A DNA stretch of 16,903 bases from Sulfurimonas sp. (GTDB lineage: Bacteria; Campylobacterota; Campylobacteria; Campylobacterales; Sulfurimonadaceae), in contig JALTUB010000191.1 of NCBI GenBank assembly GCA_027047745.1, positions 1 to 16,903 on the forward strand. The letters run 5' to 3'. Within the stretch, counting starts at the first letter, position 1. Each line of letters opens with the position of its first letter. The notes beneath the pieces were generated by a model. The model worked only from the letters and a program-made list of their open reading frames with translations, was not told where the DNA came from and did no database searches. Position numbers and translations under genes: made by a program. Below, one piece after another: positions 7,825 through 16,437 of this stretch.

Positions 7825-8402
7825 TGCAAAAAACATACAACACCATCAACCAAAATCAACTCCGTACAAAAGAGAGTTTATCTAAAAAGATAGCCAAAAC
7901 AAGGCAGGTTGTTTTTTTAGAATCAGATATAGAAGAGTGGTTTAAAAAACTAGATAGTTATAACCGTTCAATTCTTGATACTCTACAAAATAAAGTTACT
8001 CCACTACTTAATCAAAGCTACAAAGATGAGCAAGAAGCAGACAGTAAGATAGCATACTCTTTCGGTTTGCTAGGTACCGAGATAGATAAGCTCATAAAAT
8101 TATATGAAGATATAGAGTGTTTTTATGCTGATGATTTTAGCGAAGAGCAAGAGGTTATAGATGCTTTTGTCTCTATCTGTTTGGTGATGCTCAAAGAGTT
8201 ACTTCTTTTACATGTATATATCAAAGATGCCCTGCAAAATACCCCCGAAGATGCAAAGATAGAGTATCTACCAAATATTCAAACGCAAATAGAGTTTATA
8301 CAAAAATATCAAGCACAAACAGCACAAACCTCCAACACTTCTAATTGGCTACTACCATTAGCAGCTGCTTTTGGAGTTGGATTTATGTTGGGAGGGGAGT
8401 AG
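7824..8402 (+). CDS. Small helical protein with a C-terminal hydrophobic anchor, unknown function
   Basis: I do not recognise this 192-residue protein. It looks almost entirely helical, rich in charged residues. A hydrophobic helix is buried in the middle (ICLVMLKELLLLHVYI, about 118-133), and a Gln/Thr/Ser-rich linker leads to a C-terminal hydrophobic stretch (WLLPLAAAFGVGFMLGG, about 175-191). It has no signal peptide. This layout suggests a tail-anchored or pore-forming small protein with the helical body in the cytoplasm. Its ATG overlaps the KAP stop (TAATG, one base), and there is no good Shine-Dalgarno, so its translation probably depends on the KAP gene. That coupling makes a partner of the NTPase the best guess. 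By eye its codons are less AT-rich than those of the KAP and STAND genes. Confidence 0.7.
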   Translation: MQKTYNTINQNQLRTKESLSKKIAKTRQVVFLESDIEEWFKKLDSYNRSILDTLQNKVTPLLNQSYKDEQEADSKIAYSFGLLGTEIDKLIKLYEDIECFYADDFSEEQEVIDAFVSICLVMLKELLLLHVYIKDALQNTPEDAKIEYLPNIQTQIEFIQKYQAQTAQTSNTSNWLLPLAAAFGVGFMLGGE

Positions 8403-8404
8403 AT

Positions 8405-9025
8405 ATGGAGAAACAAATTGTATATGTATTAACAAATCTTGCGATGCCAAATATTGTTAAGATTGGTAAAACTACACAAAGTGATGTATCTCTTAGAATG
8501 AGTCAGTTATATTCGACGGGAGTACCTCTTCCATTTGAGTGTGCATATGCTGTAGAAGTTGAGGACTGTTCCAAAGTTGAAACAGCACTACATATTGCAT
8601 TTGACCCAAGTCGAGTAAATCCTAAAAGAGAATTTTTTAATATTGAACCAGAACAAGCTATATCTATTTTAAAGTTATTGGGCAATAAAGAAGTTACACC
8701 TCAAGTGAATGAAAGTCTTAACAAAGATGTGACAGAAGCTGAAAAAGACTCGGCAAAAAAAGTTAAAAAAAGACCACAAATGAATTATCAAGAGATGGGG
8801 ATAGAGATCGGTTCAATTTTAGAGTATATTGAAGATAGTTCAATTACAGTAAAAGTAATAAGTAGTAAAAAGATTTTATACAATAATGAAGAGATGTCAT
8901 TAACTCGTGCTACTAAAGAGATACTAGGGTTAGATTATGCTGTTCAACCAGCTAGACACTGGCTATACAATGGTAAGTCTTTAAGAGATTTGTATGATGA
9001 GACTTATAGTTTAGAAGAAGTTTAA
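8405..9025 (+). CDS. GIY-YIG (T5orf172-type) nuclease with RAMA-like C-terminal domain
   Basis: The start chosen is the ATG at 8405, with a very strong GGAGGGGAG at 8391-8399 five bases upstream. An in-frame ATG at 8345 lies inside the previous gene and has no such support. The 206-residue product begins with a GIY-YIG domain of the T5orf172 sort: YVLTN at 7-11, IVKIGKTT at 17-24, Arg31, the ETALH segment with His63, and KREFF at 74-78 holding the probable catalytic Glu76. These residues fit a DNA endonuclease. After a Lys-rich linker, residues about 128-200 (EIGSILEYIEDSSITVKVIS and ATKEIL, then HWLYNGKSLRDLY) resemble the RAMA domain, predicted to read modified DNA in restriction systems. 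The RAMA assignment is by resemblance only. A nuclease with a modification reader beside an adenine methylase suggests methylation-dependent or methylation-inhibited cutting. Confidence 0.75.
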   Translation: MEKQIVYVLTNLAMPNIVKIGKTTQSDVSLRMSQLYSTGVPLPFECAYAVEVEDCSKVETALHIAFDPSRVNPKREFFNIEPEQAISILKLLGNKEVTPQVNESLNKDVTEAEKDSAKKVKKRPQMNYQEMGIEIGSILEYIEDSSITVKVISSKKILYNNEEMSLTRATKEILGLDYAVQPARHWLYNGKSLRDLYDETYSLEEV

Positions 9026-9026
9026 C

Positions 9027-12000
9027 ATGTATAATTTTAATTGGCACAACATAATTAGTTTAGACAGTTCCCAAAACAATGCTTTTGAAGAGCTTGTTTG
9101 CCAATTAGCAAAAAAAGAACCTATTGAACACAAGAAAGAATACATAAAAGTTGGTAACCCAGATGGGGGAGTTGAGTGTTATGTTGTTTTTGATGATGGT
9201 AATGAGATAGGTTTTCAAGCCAAATGGTTTTCATCAACACCTCAAGAAACTCAATGGAATCAAATAGAAAAATCTTTTAAAACGGCATTAGATAAACATC
9301 CTAAAATAATTCAATATTATGTTACTATACCTTTAGATAGAGCAGACCCAAGAATAGACAATCAACAATGGTTCATGGATAAATGGAATGAAAAAGTAAA
9401 AAAGTGGAAACAGTTTGCAAAAGATAAATATTGTAAAGATATTGATATAGTTTATTGGGGAAGTTCCGAGATAATTGAAAGATTGGCAAAAGAAGAAAAT
9501 GCAGGATTAAGAAAATTCTTTTTTGGTGAAATTGATTTGTCAAATGAATGTCTTAAGAATCAAAATGAACTTGCTATAAAAGATTTAGGTGAGAGATATA
9601 CCCCTGAAATAAATGTTGAATTAGATGTAGTTGAAAACTTTAATGCTTCAAGTAGAAATGAATATTTTAAAAATACACTTGATGATTCGTATCATGATAT
9701 GATGGTGAATTATAGAAAGTTTGTTCAACACAACTATACAAAAGACGATAAATTACTTAAAAGGATAAAACAACTTCAAGTGAAAACTGAAGAGCTTGAA
9801 AAATTATATTTTTCTATAGACTTTTTTGGAACTGCACAAATAGACTTTGAATCTTTAAAAGTATTATTAAATCTTATTAAAGACTTGTCTGAAACAATAT
9901 GGGATGATTTAGATAAGTTAAATGAAGAAGAAATAAAAGAAAAAAATATCGAAACTACCCATGGATATAGAACCGCAACACAATACGATGGTCAAATTAG
10001 AGAAATAAGAGAGGCAATATCGTCGTTAAGAGATTTTAATAATATACTATTTGATAAATCATTATATAAACTAGTAAATAATCCATATATGATATTTGAT
10101 GGTGAGGCAGGTATAGGTAAATCACACTTACTTGCCGATATTGTAAATCAAAGATTAGAAGATGGCTATAGTTCTATATTTTTACTCGGACAACATTTTA
10201 GACAAGACAAGTCTCCTTGGAGTCAAATTTTAGATGATATTTTAAGATTAAAATGCTCAGAAGCTGAATTCTTAGGGGCATTAAATTCTAAAGCAGAAGC
10301 TCAACAAAGAAGAGTGATTATTTTTATAGATGCTATTAATGAAGGTGCAGGTAAAAGTTTCTGGAATGAATTCTTAGCTAGTTTTATAGAGTCTTTTAAA
10401 CAATATGAATGGCTGGGAATTGTATTGAGCATTAGAAGTTCATATAAAGAAATAATTATTCCTGAAGCTCTTAAAAGTGATGATAAAATGGCTTTTGTAA
10501 CTCATTATGGCTTTGAAGATATTGAGTATGATGCAACAAAGTTGTTTTTTGATTATTACAAAATAGAACAACCCTCTATTCCATTGCTACATCCTGAATT
10601 TTCTAATCCTTTATTTTTAAAATTGTTTTGTGAAGGATTAAGCAAAAAAGGTTTGTCAAGGATTCCTGATGGGTATGAGGGGATTTCAAATATAATCAAA
10701 TTTTTTATTGAGGGGATTGAGTATAAATTAATAAAAAAATACCCACAAATAAAAAGATTGCATGTACTTAATAAAATAATTGATAGTTTGGTTGTTGAAA
10801 CTATAGATTATCAAATTATACCTTATGATAAAGCTTGTGAAAGAATAGAGACTATAGCATCAAAATATGGACTAGAAAGTGGTTTGTTGGATGATTTAGT
10901 ATCTGAAGGGCTTTTGACGCAAAATATGCAATATGATTATGAAACAAAGGAATTTTACGAAGTTGTTTATATAGTTTACGAAAGATTTGAAGATCATTTA
11001 AAGGTTAAATATCTACTTGAAAAGTATGTTGATAAAGATAATCCGAAAAAATCATTTGAAGTTGAGTCATTAAAAAATCTATTTAAAGAAGATAATATTT
11101 GGGAAAATAAAGGGATCATTGAAGCTATAAGCATTCAACTTCCTGAAGATTATAATGTTGAATTAATTGATGTCATACCACAAGATAGAGTTTTAATTGA
11201 GGCATTTTTTGAAAGTTTGCTATGGAGAAAGGCAGAAAGCATTTTAGAAGTAACAGTTAAAAGAATTTTAAAGAATATAGAAAATGAAGCTATTAAAAAA
11301 AATATATTTGAAATTTTCTTTTTAGTAGCTTCGAATCCAAATCATCCACTTAATGCAAAGTTAATGCATAGTTATCTTAAAGATTTCACTATGAAAGATA
11401 GAGATGTTTGGTTTATTGTACTACTCAATGATATATATTTAGATTATGGTATAAATCCTATAAAAAGATTAATTGATTGGTCTTGGTCAAATGAAGATAG
11501 AAAGTATATATCTGATGAATCAGCTTTTCTGATTGCTATTGCTTTATCTTGGTTATTGACTACCTCAAACAGAAAACTAAGAGATTATGCGACAAAGTCT
11601 CTTATTTCTATTTTACAGGGAAGAATAGTTGTAGTGATAAGGCTTTTAAAAGAGTTTGAAGACATTTACGAACCGTATATATATGAGAGATTATTCGCAG
11701 TTGCTTTTGGTGTAGTCGTTAGAGTTGAAAAAAATGATAACCTAAAAGAATTTGGAGAATATATTTATAAAACTATATTTGATCGTAATGACGTATATCC
11801 TCACATCTTACTTAGAGATTATGCAAAAAATACAATCGATTATATTTTATATCTTGGACTTGAACTCAATCTTGATTATGAAAAGGTAAAACCACCTTAT
11901 GAAAGTTATTTTCCTAAAATTAAAGAGCTTCCTACCAATAAAGAGATAGAACGATACCACGATAGGGATGATAAAAGATATCATCAAAGTAACATAATAT

Positions 12001-13352
12001 CATCTATGATGACTGAGTATGGAAATGGAAAAGGATTTGGTGGATACGGAGATTTTGGAAGGTATGTTTTCGGTTCTAAAATAGATAATTTTCTTGATAG
12101 AAAAGATGAACAACTTGTAAGTAACTATGCCACTAAAAAAATATTTGAAGAGTATGGCTATGATGGAGAATTTTTTCATGAAGCAGAAAAAGCTATACAA
12201 GCAAAAAATCGATACAGCTACGATAGCCATAGCCATAATATAGAGAGAATAGGTAAGAAATATCAGTGGATAGCGATGTATGATACATTAGCTCGAATAA
12301 CAGATAATTTTAAAATGAGAGATCCAAGTAGTGGATGGAGAGATGAGAAAAAATATATTGAGTATCAAGGAGCATACGAACCATATGTTAGGGATATAGA
12401 CCCGACAATTTTACTAAAAGAGACTAAATCAAATTGGTATATTGCGACAGATAGTAAATTTTGGTGGAGTCCTAAAGCAAATTTTCAGTGGAAAATGTTA
12501 AATAAAGAATGGATCAATTTTACAGATGATTTACCACATCCAAAAAATTGTATATTTTTTACTGATGAAAATGGCAAAGAATGGATCTCTTTAGATTCTA
12601 ATCCTAATTGGATAGAACCAATTAAAAAAGGCATTAATAAATCTGATATAGTTCATAAGCAAGCTTGGTATATTTTGCATGCTTATTTTATTCCAAATGA
12701 AAATATTGACAACTTTAAAGATTGGGCAAAAAAACAAAGTTTTTGGAATAATTGGATGCCAGATGCTAAAGAACATTATCAAATGTTTAACAGAGAGTTT
12801 TACTGGTCTTCTACGTATGATTTTTTTCAAAATCCATACTATGGTTATAGTGAATGGTCAGAGATAGATAGCTATCCATCTAAAGGAAAATATCCATATA
12901 AAATTGGTTTAACTTCTTCTCAATATTATTGGGAGTCTGAATTTGATTATTCAAAAGAGGACTCCTTGCGTATGAAAAAACCATCCAAAATACTTTTTGA
13001 AGGTATGAAAATGAGATATGCAAAACAAGAGGGCTCTTTCATTGATGAAGATGGAGAGATTGTATGTTTTGATCCAAGCATATATAATGAATCCAATCCA
13101 TATCTAATGGTATGTAAAAATAAGTTAATGAAATTTCTTATAGATAATAATTTAACAATATGTTGGACTTTAATAGGGGAAAAGCAAGTGATAGCTCCAA
13201 TGAGTAAAGATAAAGACTGGTTTGGAGTTATGCAGACAAGTGGATATATGGATTTAGATGGAGATGGTATTTTAAATATTAAAGATTCTAACTCAGAGCA
13301 TGGAGAGTATAGTAAACAGATCACAGTAAAGGAGATGGGGCAAGATGAGTAA
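9027..13352 (+). CDS. Large STAND NTPase with N-terminal Mrr-like nuclease domain (Avs-like)
   Basis: This 1441-residue protein has the layout of Avs-type phage sensors: effector, NTPase switch, sensor. Residues 1 to about 175 look like an Mrr/PD-(D/E)xK nuclease: FEELVCQLA at 20-28, GNPDGGVE at 43-50 and QAK at 64-66 supply the acidic and Lys residues. Helices follow to about 330. The P-loop is GEAGIGKS at 359-366 and the Walker B is VIIFIDAINEG at 430-440, the DAxNE form seen in this class. A winged-helix-like region ends with YERFEDHLKVKYLL at 651-664. Helical repeats continue to about 1000. The C-terminal part is extremely aromatic (14 Trp in 1134-1303), and DLDGDG at 1409-1414 resembles a calcium loop. 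It starts one base after the previous stop without a good ribosome site, and its end overlaps hsdR by 8 bases. Membership of a specific Avs type is not claimed. Confidence 0.85.
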   Translation: MYNFNWHNIISLDSSQNNAFEELVCQLAKKEPIEHKKEYIKVGNPDGGVECYVVFDDGNEIGFQAKWFSSTPQETQWNQIEKSFKTALDKHPKIIQYYVTIPLDRADPRIDNQQWFMDKWNEKVKKWKQFAKDKYCKDIDIVYWGSSEIIERLAKEENAGLRKFFFGEIDLSNECLKNQNELAIKDLGERYTPEINVELDVVENFNASSRNEYFKNTLDDSYHDMMVNYRKFVQHNYTKDDKLLKRIKQLQVKTEELEKLYFSIDFFGTAQIDFESLKVLLNLIKDLSETIWDDLDKLNEEEIKEKNIETTHGYRTATQYDGQIREIREAISSLRDFNNILFDKSLYKLVNNPYMIFDGEAGIGKSHLLADIVNQRLEDGYSSIFLLGQHFRQDKSPWSQILDDILRLKCSEAEFLGALNSKAEAQQRRVIIFIDAINEGAGKSFWNEFLASFIESFKQYEWLGIVLSIRSSYKEIIIPEALKSDDKMAFVTHYGFEDIEYDATKLFFDYYKIEQPSIPLLHPEFSNPLFLKLFCEGLSKKGLSRIPDGYEGISNIIKFFIEGIEYKLIKKYPQIKRLHVLNKIIDSLVVETIDYQIIPYDKACERIETIASKYGLESGLLDDLVSEGLLTQNMQYDYETKEFYEVVYIVYERFEDHLKVKYLLEKYVDKDNPKKSFEVESLKNLFKEDNIWENKGIIEAISIQLPEDYNVELIDVIPQDRVLIEAFFESLLWRKAESILEVTVKRILKNIENEAIKKNIFEIFFLVASNPNHPLNAKLMHSYLKDFTMKDRDVWFIVLLNDIYLDYGINPIKRLIDWSWSNEDRKYISDESAFLIAIALSWLLTTSNRKLRDYATKSLISILQGRIVVVIRLLKEFEDIYEPYIYERLFAVAFGVVVRVEKNDNLKEFGEYIYKTIFDRNDVYPHILLRDYAKNTIDYILYLGLELNLDYEKVKPPYESYFPKIKELPTNKEIERYHDRDDKRYHQSNIISSMMTEYGNGKGFGGYGDFGRYVFGSKIDNFLDRKDEQLVSNYATKKIFEEYGYDGEFFHEAEKAIQAKNRYSYDSHSHNIERIGKKYQWIAMYDTLARITDNFKMRDPSSGWRDEKKYIEYQGAYEPYVRDIDPTILLKETKSNWYIATDSKFWWSPKANFQWKMLNKEWINFTDDLPHPKNCIFFTDENGKEWISLDSNPNWIEPIKKGINKSDIVHKQAWYILHAYFIPNENIDNFKDWAKKQSFWNNWMPDAKEHYQMFNREFYWSSTYDFFQNPYYGYSEWSEIDSYPSKGKYPYKIGLTSSQYYWESEFDYSKEDSLRMKKPSKILFEGMKMRYAKQEGSFIDEDGEIVCFDPSIYNESNPYLMVCKNKLMKFLIDNNLTICWTLIGEKQVIAPMSKDKDWFGVMQTSGYMDLDGDGILNIKDSNSEHGEYSKQITVKEMGQDE

Positions 13353-13353
13353 A
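13345..13353 (+). repeat. 9-bp direct repeat ATGAGTAAA, right border of the accessory cassette
   Basis: This second copy of ATGAGTAAA contains the STAND stop (TAA 13350-13352) and the hsdR ATG. It is identical to 4933-4941, and its distance from that copy is the full length of the five-gene insert. Bases outside the nine do not match. Confidence 0.5.
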
Positions 13354-16300
13354 CACAAAGAGATAGTTTTTGAAGATGAAATAGTAGAGTATTTGACTTC
13401 ACATGAGTGGGTGCAAGGGGTATCAAGCGGGTATGATAAAGAGTTGGTACTTTATCCAGAAGATCTTTTATCCTACATCAAATCAACACAAAAAGAGGCA
13501 TACGAAAAGTTTGCCGCTCGTAATAAAACTAATACCGATGAACTTTTTTGTCAGTTTATAGCAAAAGAGTTAGATAAAAAAGGCTCTTTATACTGTTTGC
13601 GACATGAACTCAAAAATATCAATGCCCGTTTCAAACTCACTCAATTTAAACCAGATCTCTACTCTGCAAAGCTCAATGAAAACTATGATAAAAATATACT
13701 GCGTGTAGTACGTCAGGTATATTACTCTACACAAAACAAAAACTCCATAGATTTGGTGCTGTTTTTAAACGGCATTCCCTTGGCTACCGTGGAGCTAAAA
13801 ACAGACTTTACTCAAAATGTTCACGATGCCATCAACCAATATAAGCGCAACAGACTCCCAAAAGGTGAAAAACTTTTAGAGTTTAACAAGCGTGCTCTAG
13901 TGCATTTTGCTGTGAGTACCGATGAAGTATATATGACAACTAAACTCAATGGGCAAAAAACATTTTTCTTACCGTTTAATAAAGGTAGAGATGAGGGAGC
14001 AGGTAACCCACCAAATTCGAATGGATATGCCACAGCATATCTTTGGGAAGAGATTTTTTCTAAAGATGTGTGGCTTAATATTTTTGCAAAGTATATTCAC
14101 TTGCAAGTCAAATATGAAGAGGACTTTAGGGGAAGAAAGCATAAAAAAGAGACACTTATTTTCCCTAGATACCATCAGCTTGATGCTGTTTCCAAACTGC
14201 TTAACGATGCTCAAGAGAAAGGGTGTGGGCAAAAGTATCTCATACAACACAGCGCAGGGAGTGGAAAATCCAACTCTATAGCTTGGCTCTCCCATCAGCT
14301 CTCATCTCTCCATAATGACAATAATGAAAGAATTTTTGACAGTGTGATAGTGATTACCGATAGAACGGTGCTTGACAATCAGTTGCAAGAGACCATTTCG
14401 CAATTTGAACACAAAGAAGAAGTTGTGGTTCGTATAAATCGCGAGATGGGAGAAGGAAGTAAAAGTGAGCAGTTAGCTGCTGCCCTGGAGGGTGGAGCTG
14501 CCATTATCATTGTAACTATACAGACTTTTCCATTTGTGCTCGATGCTATACGCAAAAGAGCGACACTCAAAGAGCGGAATTTTGCTATCATAGCAGATGA
14601 AGCACACTCGAGCCAAACAGGAAAAACAGCAAAGGAGCTTAAAGAGGTGCTAGCAGTTGAGCAGATAAGTGAAGATGAGGAACTTAGTGCAGAGGATATA
14701 CTCACTGCAACCTTAGAAGCCAGAACAAACAATAAAAATCTCAGCTATTTTGCTTTTACAGCCACCCCTAAGCCAAAAACCATACAGATGTTTGGGACAT
14801 TACCAAATCCAGAGTTGCCACTAAGTAAAGATAATACTCCTGAACCATTTCATCTTTACACGATGCAACAAGCGATAGAGGAAGGTTTTATCCTTGATGT
14901 ATTGGCATCATACACTACTTACGATATGGCATATAAGCTTGCAACCAGTGAAGACAAAGAGGTCGATACAAAAAAAGTGAAAACGCGTCTTGCAAAATGG
15001 GTGCGATTGCACCCTTATAATATTGCTCAGAAAGTGGAAATTATCATCGAGCATTTTAAAGAGCATATAGCACATCTGCTCGATAGTAAAGCAAAAGCAA
15101 TGGTAGTAACGAGTGGAAGAAAAGAGGCTGTGAGGTATAAACAGGCTTTTGATGGCTACATACAAGAGCATGGTTATGAAAACTTGCGTGCAATGGTTGC
15201 ATTTTCTGGTAAAGTGGAAGATGAAGGAGTGGAGCATACAGAAACCTTGATGAATCCAGAACTAAAAGGGCGTGATATGCGTGATGCCTTTGACAGTGAT
15301 GATTATCAGGTAATGATAGTAGCAAATAAGTTTCAAACAGGATTTGATCAACCAAAACTTTGTGCAATGTATGTCGATAAAAAACTTCAAGGTGTTGAGG
15401 CTGTTCAAACCCTTTCACGCCTTAATCGTACATACCCAAATAAGAGTCAAGTTTTTATACTTGATTTTTATAACAAAGCTGAAGATATAGAAGAAGCTTT
15501 TGCTCCATACTACAAAAAAACAACACTCAGTGATGTAACTGATCCAAATATGATATTTGATCTGCAACTCAAACTTGAAAACTACCATATTTTCACCCCG
15601 CAGGAAGTGGAGCAGTTTGCACTTGCCTTTTTTGATCCAAATGGTACACAAGCAGCGCGTAGTGCAGCTGTAAAACCAGCAGCAGATAGGTTTAAAGGTA
15701 GATATAAAGAGGCTTTAGAGGAGTTGCAAACTGCCAAAGAGGTATTGGAGCGAGCAAAAGAGAATGGTGATACTAGTGGTACACATAATGCCGAGATAGA
15801 GATAGGCAGAGCCAAAGAGAAAAAAGATGCCTTAGAGCTGTTTAAAAAGGATTTAGATACATTTGTAAGGATGTATGAGCTTTTATCGCAGATAGTTGAT
15901 TATGAGGATGCAGAACTGGAGAAACTGAGTGTTTATGCAAGAGGGCTGTTACCCAATTTAAAGGTACTTGATTTGCAGGAAGATATTGATCTTAGTGCTG
16001 TTGAGATGACACACTTTTCACTCAAAAATAAAAAAGTGCAAAAAATTAACCTTAAAGATGGAACCCTTAATCCTGAAAATCCAGGAGAAGGAAAGTCAAA
16101 AGAGACAAAGACAGACCCTCTGAGTGTCATCATAGAAAAAATGAATGAACTTTTTTCAGGAGATCTCACAGACCAAGATAAAATAAACTATATTAACACT
16201 GTAAAAGACAAAGTGATGGAGAATGATGCTGTAATGCAACAACTTCAAACAAACTCAAAAGAACAAGCAATGCTTGGGGATTTTCCTGTAGCTGTTACAG

Positions 16301-16437
16301 ATGCTATCATTGGCACTATGGATGTACATAACACCTTAGCAACACAAGCTCTTAGTGAAGATAGGATTCAACAAGGGTTTGCTAAGTTGATACTTGATGT
16401 GATTTATAAAGAGCTTAAAATCCATCACAGTGCTTAA
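13345..16437 (+). CDS. hsdR: Type I restriction enzyme subunit HsdR
   Basis: HsdR is the ATP-driven translocase and endonuclease of the type I complex: it pulls DNA past bound M2S and cuts at a distance when the target is unmethylated. The 1030-residue length matches type I R subunits (EcoR124I is about 1040). The N-terminal PD-(D/E)xK nuclease has Asp136 and the ELK motif Glu150 to Lys152. The superfamily 2 helicase motifs are present: HSAGSGKS at 302-309 (Walker A), DEAH at 418-421, TATP at 472-475, and motif VI QTLSRLNR at 688-695. The charged helical C-terminus contacts the methylase. AAAGGAG at 13328-13334 is the ribosome site, inside the STAND gene. It is separated from hsdM and hsdS by five other genes yet remains in the same operon. 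No clear terminator follows. Confidence 0.95.
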   Translation: MSKHKEIVFEDEIVEYLTSHEWVQGVSSGYDKELVLYPEDLLSYIKSTQKEAYEKFAARNKTNTDELFCQFIAKELDKKGSLYCLRHELKNINARFKLTQFKPDLYSAKLNENYDKNILRVVRQVYYSTQNKNSIDLVLFLNGIPLATVELKTDFTQNVHDAINQYKRNRLPKGEKLLEFNKRALVHFAVSTDEVYMTTKLNGQKTFFLPFNKGRDEGAGNPPNSNGYATAYLWEEIFSKDVWLNIFAKYIHLQVKYEEDFRGRKHKKETLIFPRYHQLDAVSKLLNDAQEKGCGQKYLIQHSAGSGKSNSIAWLSHQLSSLHNDNNERIFDSVIVITDRTVLDNQLQETISQFEHKEEVVVRINREMGEGSKSEQLAAALEGGAAIIIVTIQTFPFVLDAIRKRATLKERNFAIIADEAHSSQTGKTAKELKEVLAVEQISEDEELSAEDILTATLEARTNNKNLSYFAFTATPKPKTIQMFGTLPNPELPLSKDNTPEPFHLYTMQQAIEEGFILDVLASYTTYDMAYKLATSEDKEVDTKKVKTRLAKWVRLHPYNIAQKVEIIIEHFKEHIAHLLDSKAKAMVVTSGRKEAVRYKQAFDGYIQEHGYENLRAMVAFSGKVEDEGVEHTETLMNPELKGRDMRDAFDSDDYQVMIVANKFQTGFDQPKLCAMYVDKKLQGVEAVQTLSRLNRTYPNKSQVFILDFYNKAEDIEEAFAPYYKKTTLSDVTDPNMIFDLQLKLENYHIFTPQEVEQFALAFFDPNGTQAARSAAVKPAADRFKGRYKEALEELQTAKEVLERAKENGDTSGTHNAEIEIGRAKEKKDALELFKKDLDTFVRMYELLSQIVDYEDAELEKLSVYARGLLPNLKVLDLQEDIDLSAVEMTHFSLKNKKVQKINLKDGTLNPENPGEGKSKETKTDPLSVIIEKMNELFSGDLTDQDKINYINTVKDKVMENDAVMQQLQTNSKEQAMLGDFPVAVTDAIIGTMDVHNTLATQALSEDRIQQGFAKLILDVIYKELKIHHSA

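Noticed and set aside
8345..8404. Earlier in-frame ATG for the GIY-YIG gene
   Set aside because: It lies within the previous gene without a ribosome site. The ATG at 8405 has GGAGGGGAG five bases upstream, and the nuclease domain starts right after it.
12947..13426. Long minus-strand open frames opposite the STAND, hsdR and pentapeptide genes
   Set aside because: They are antisense to genes with clear domains, have Ser/Leu/Phe-rich shadow composition and show no motif or ribosome site.
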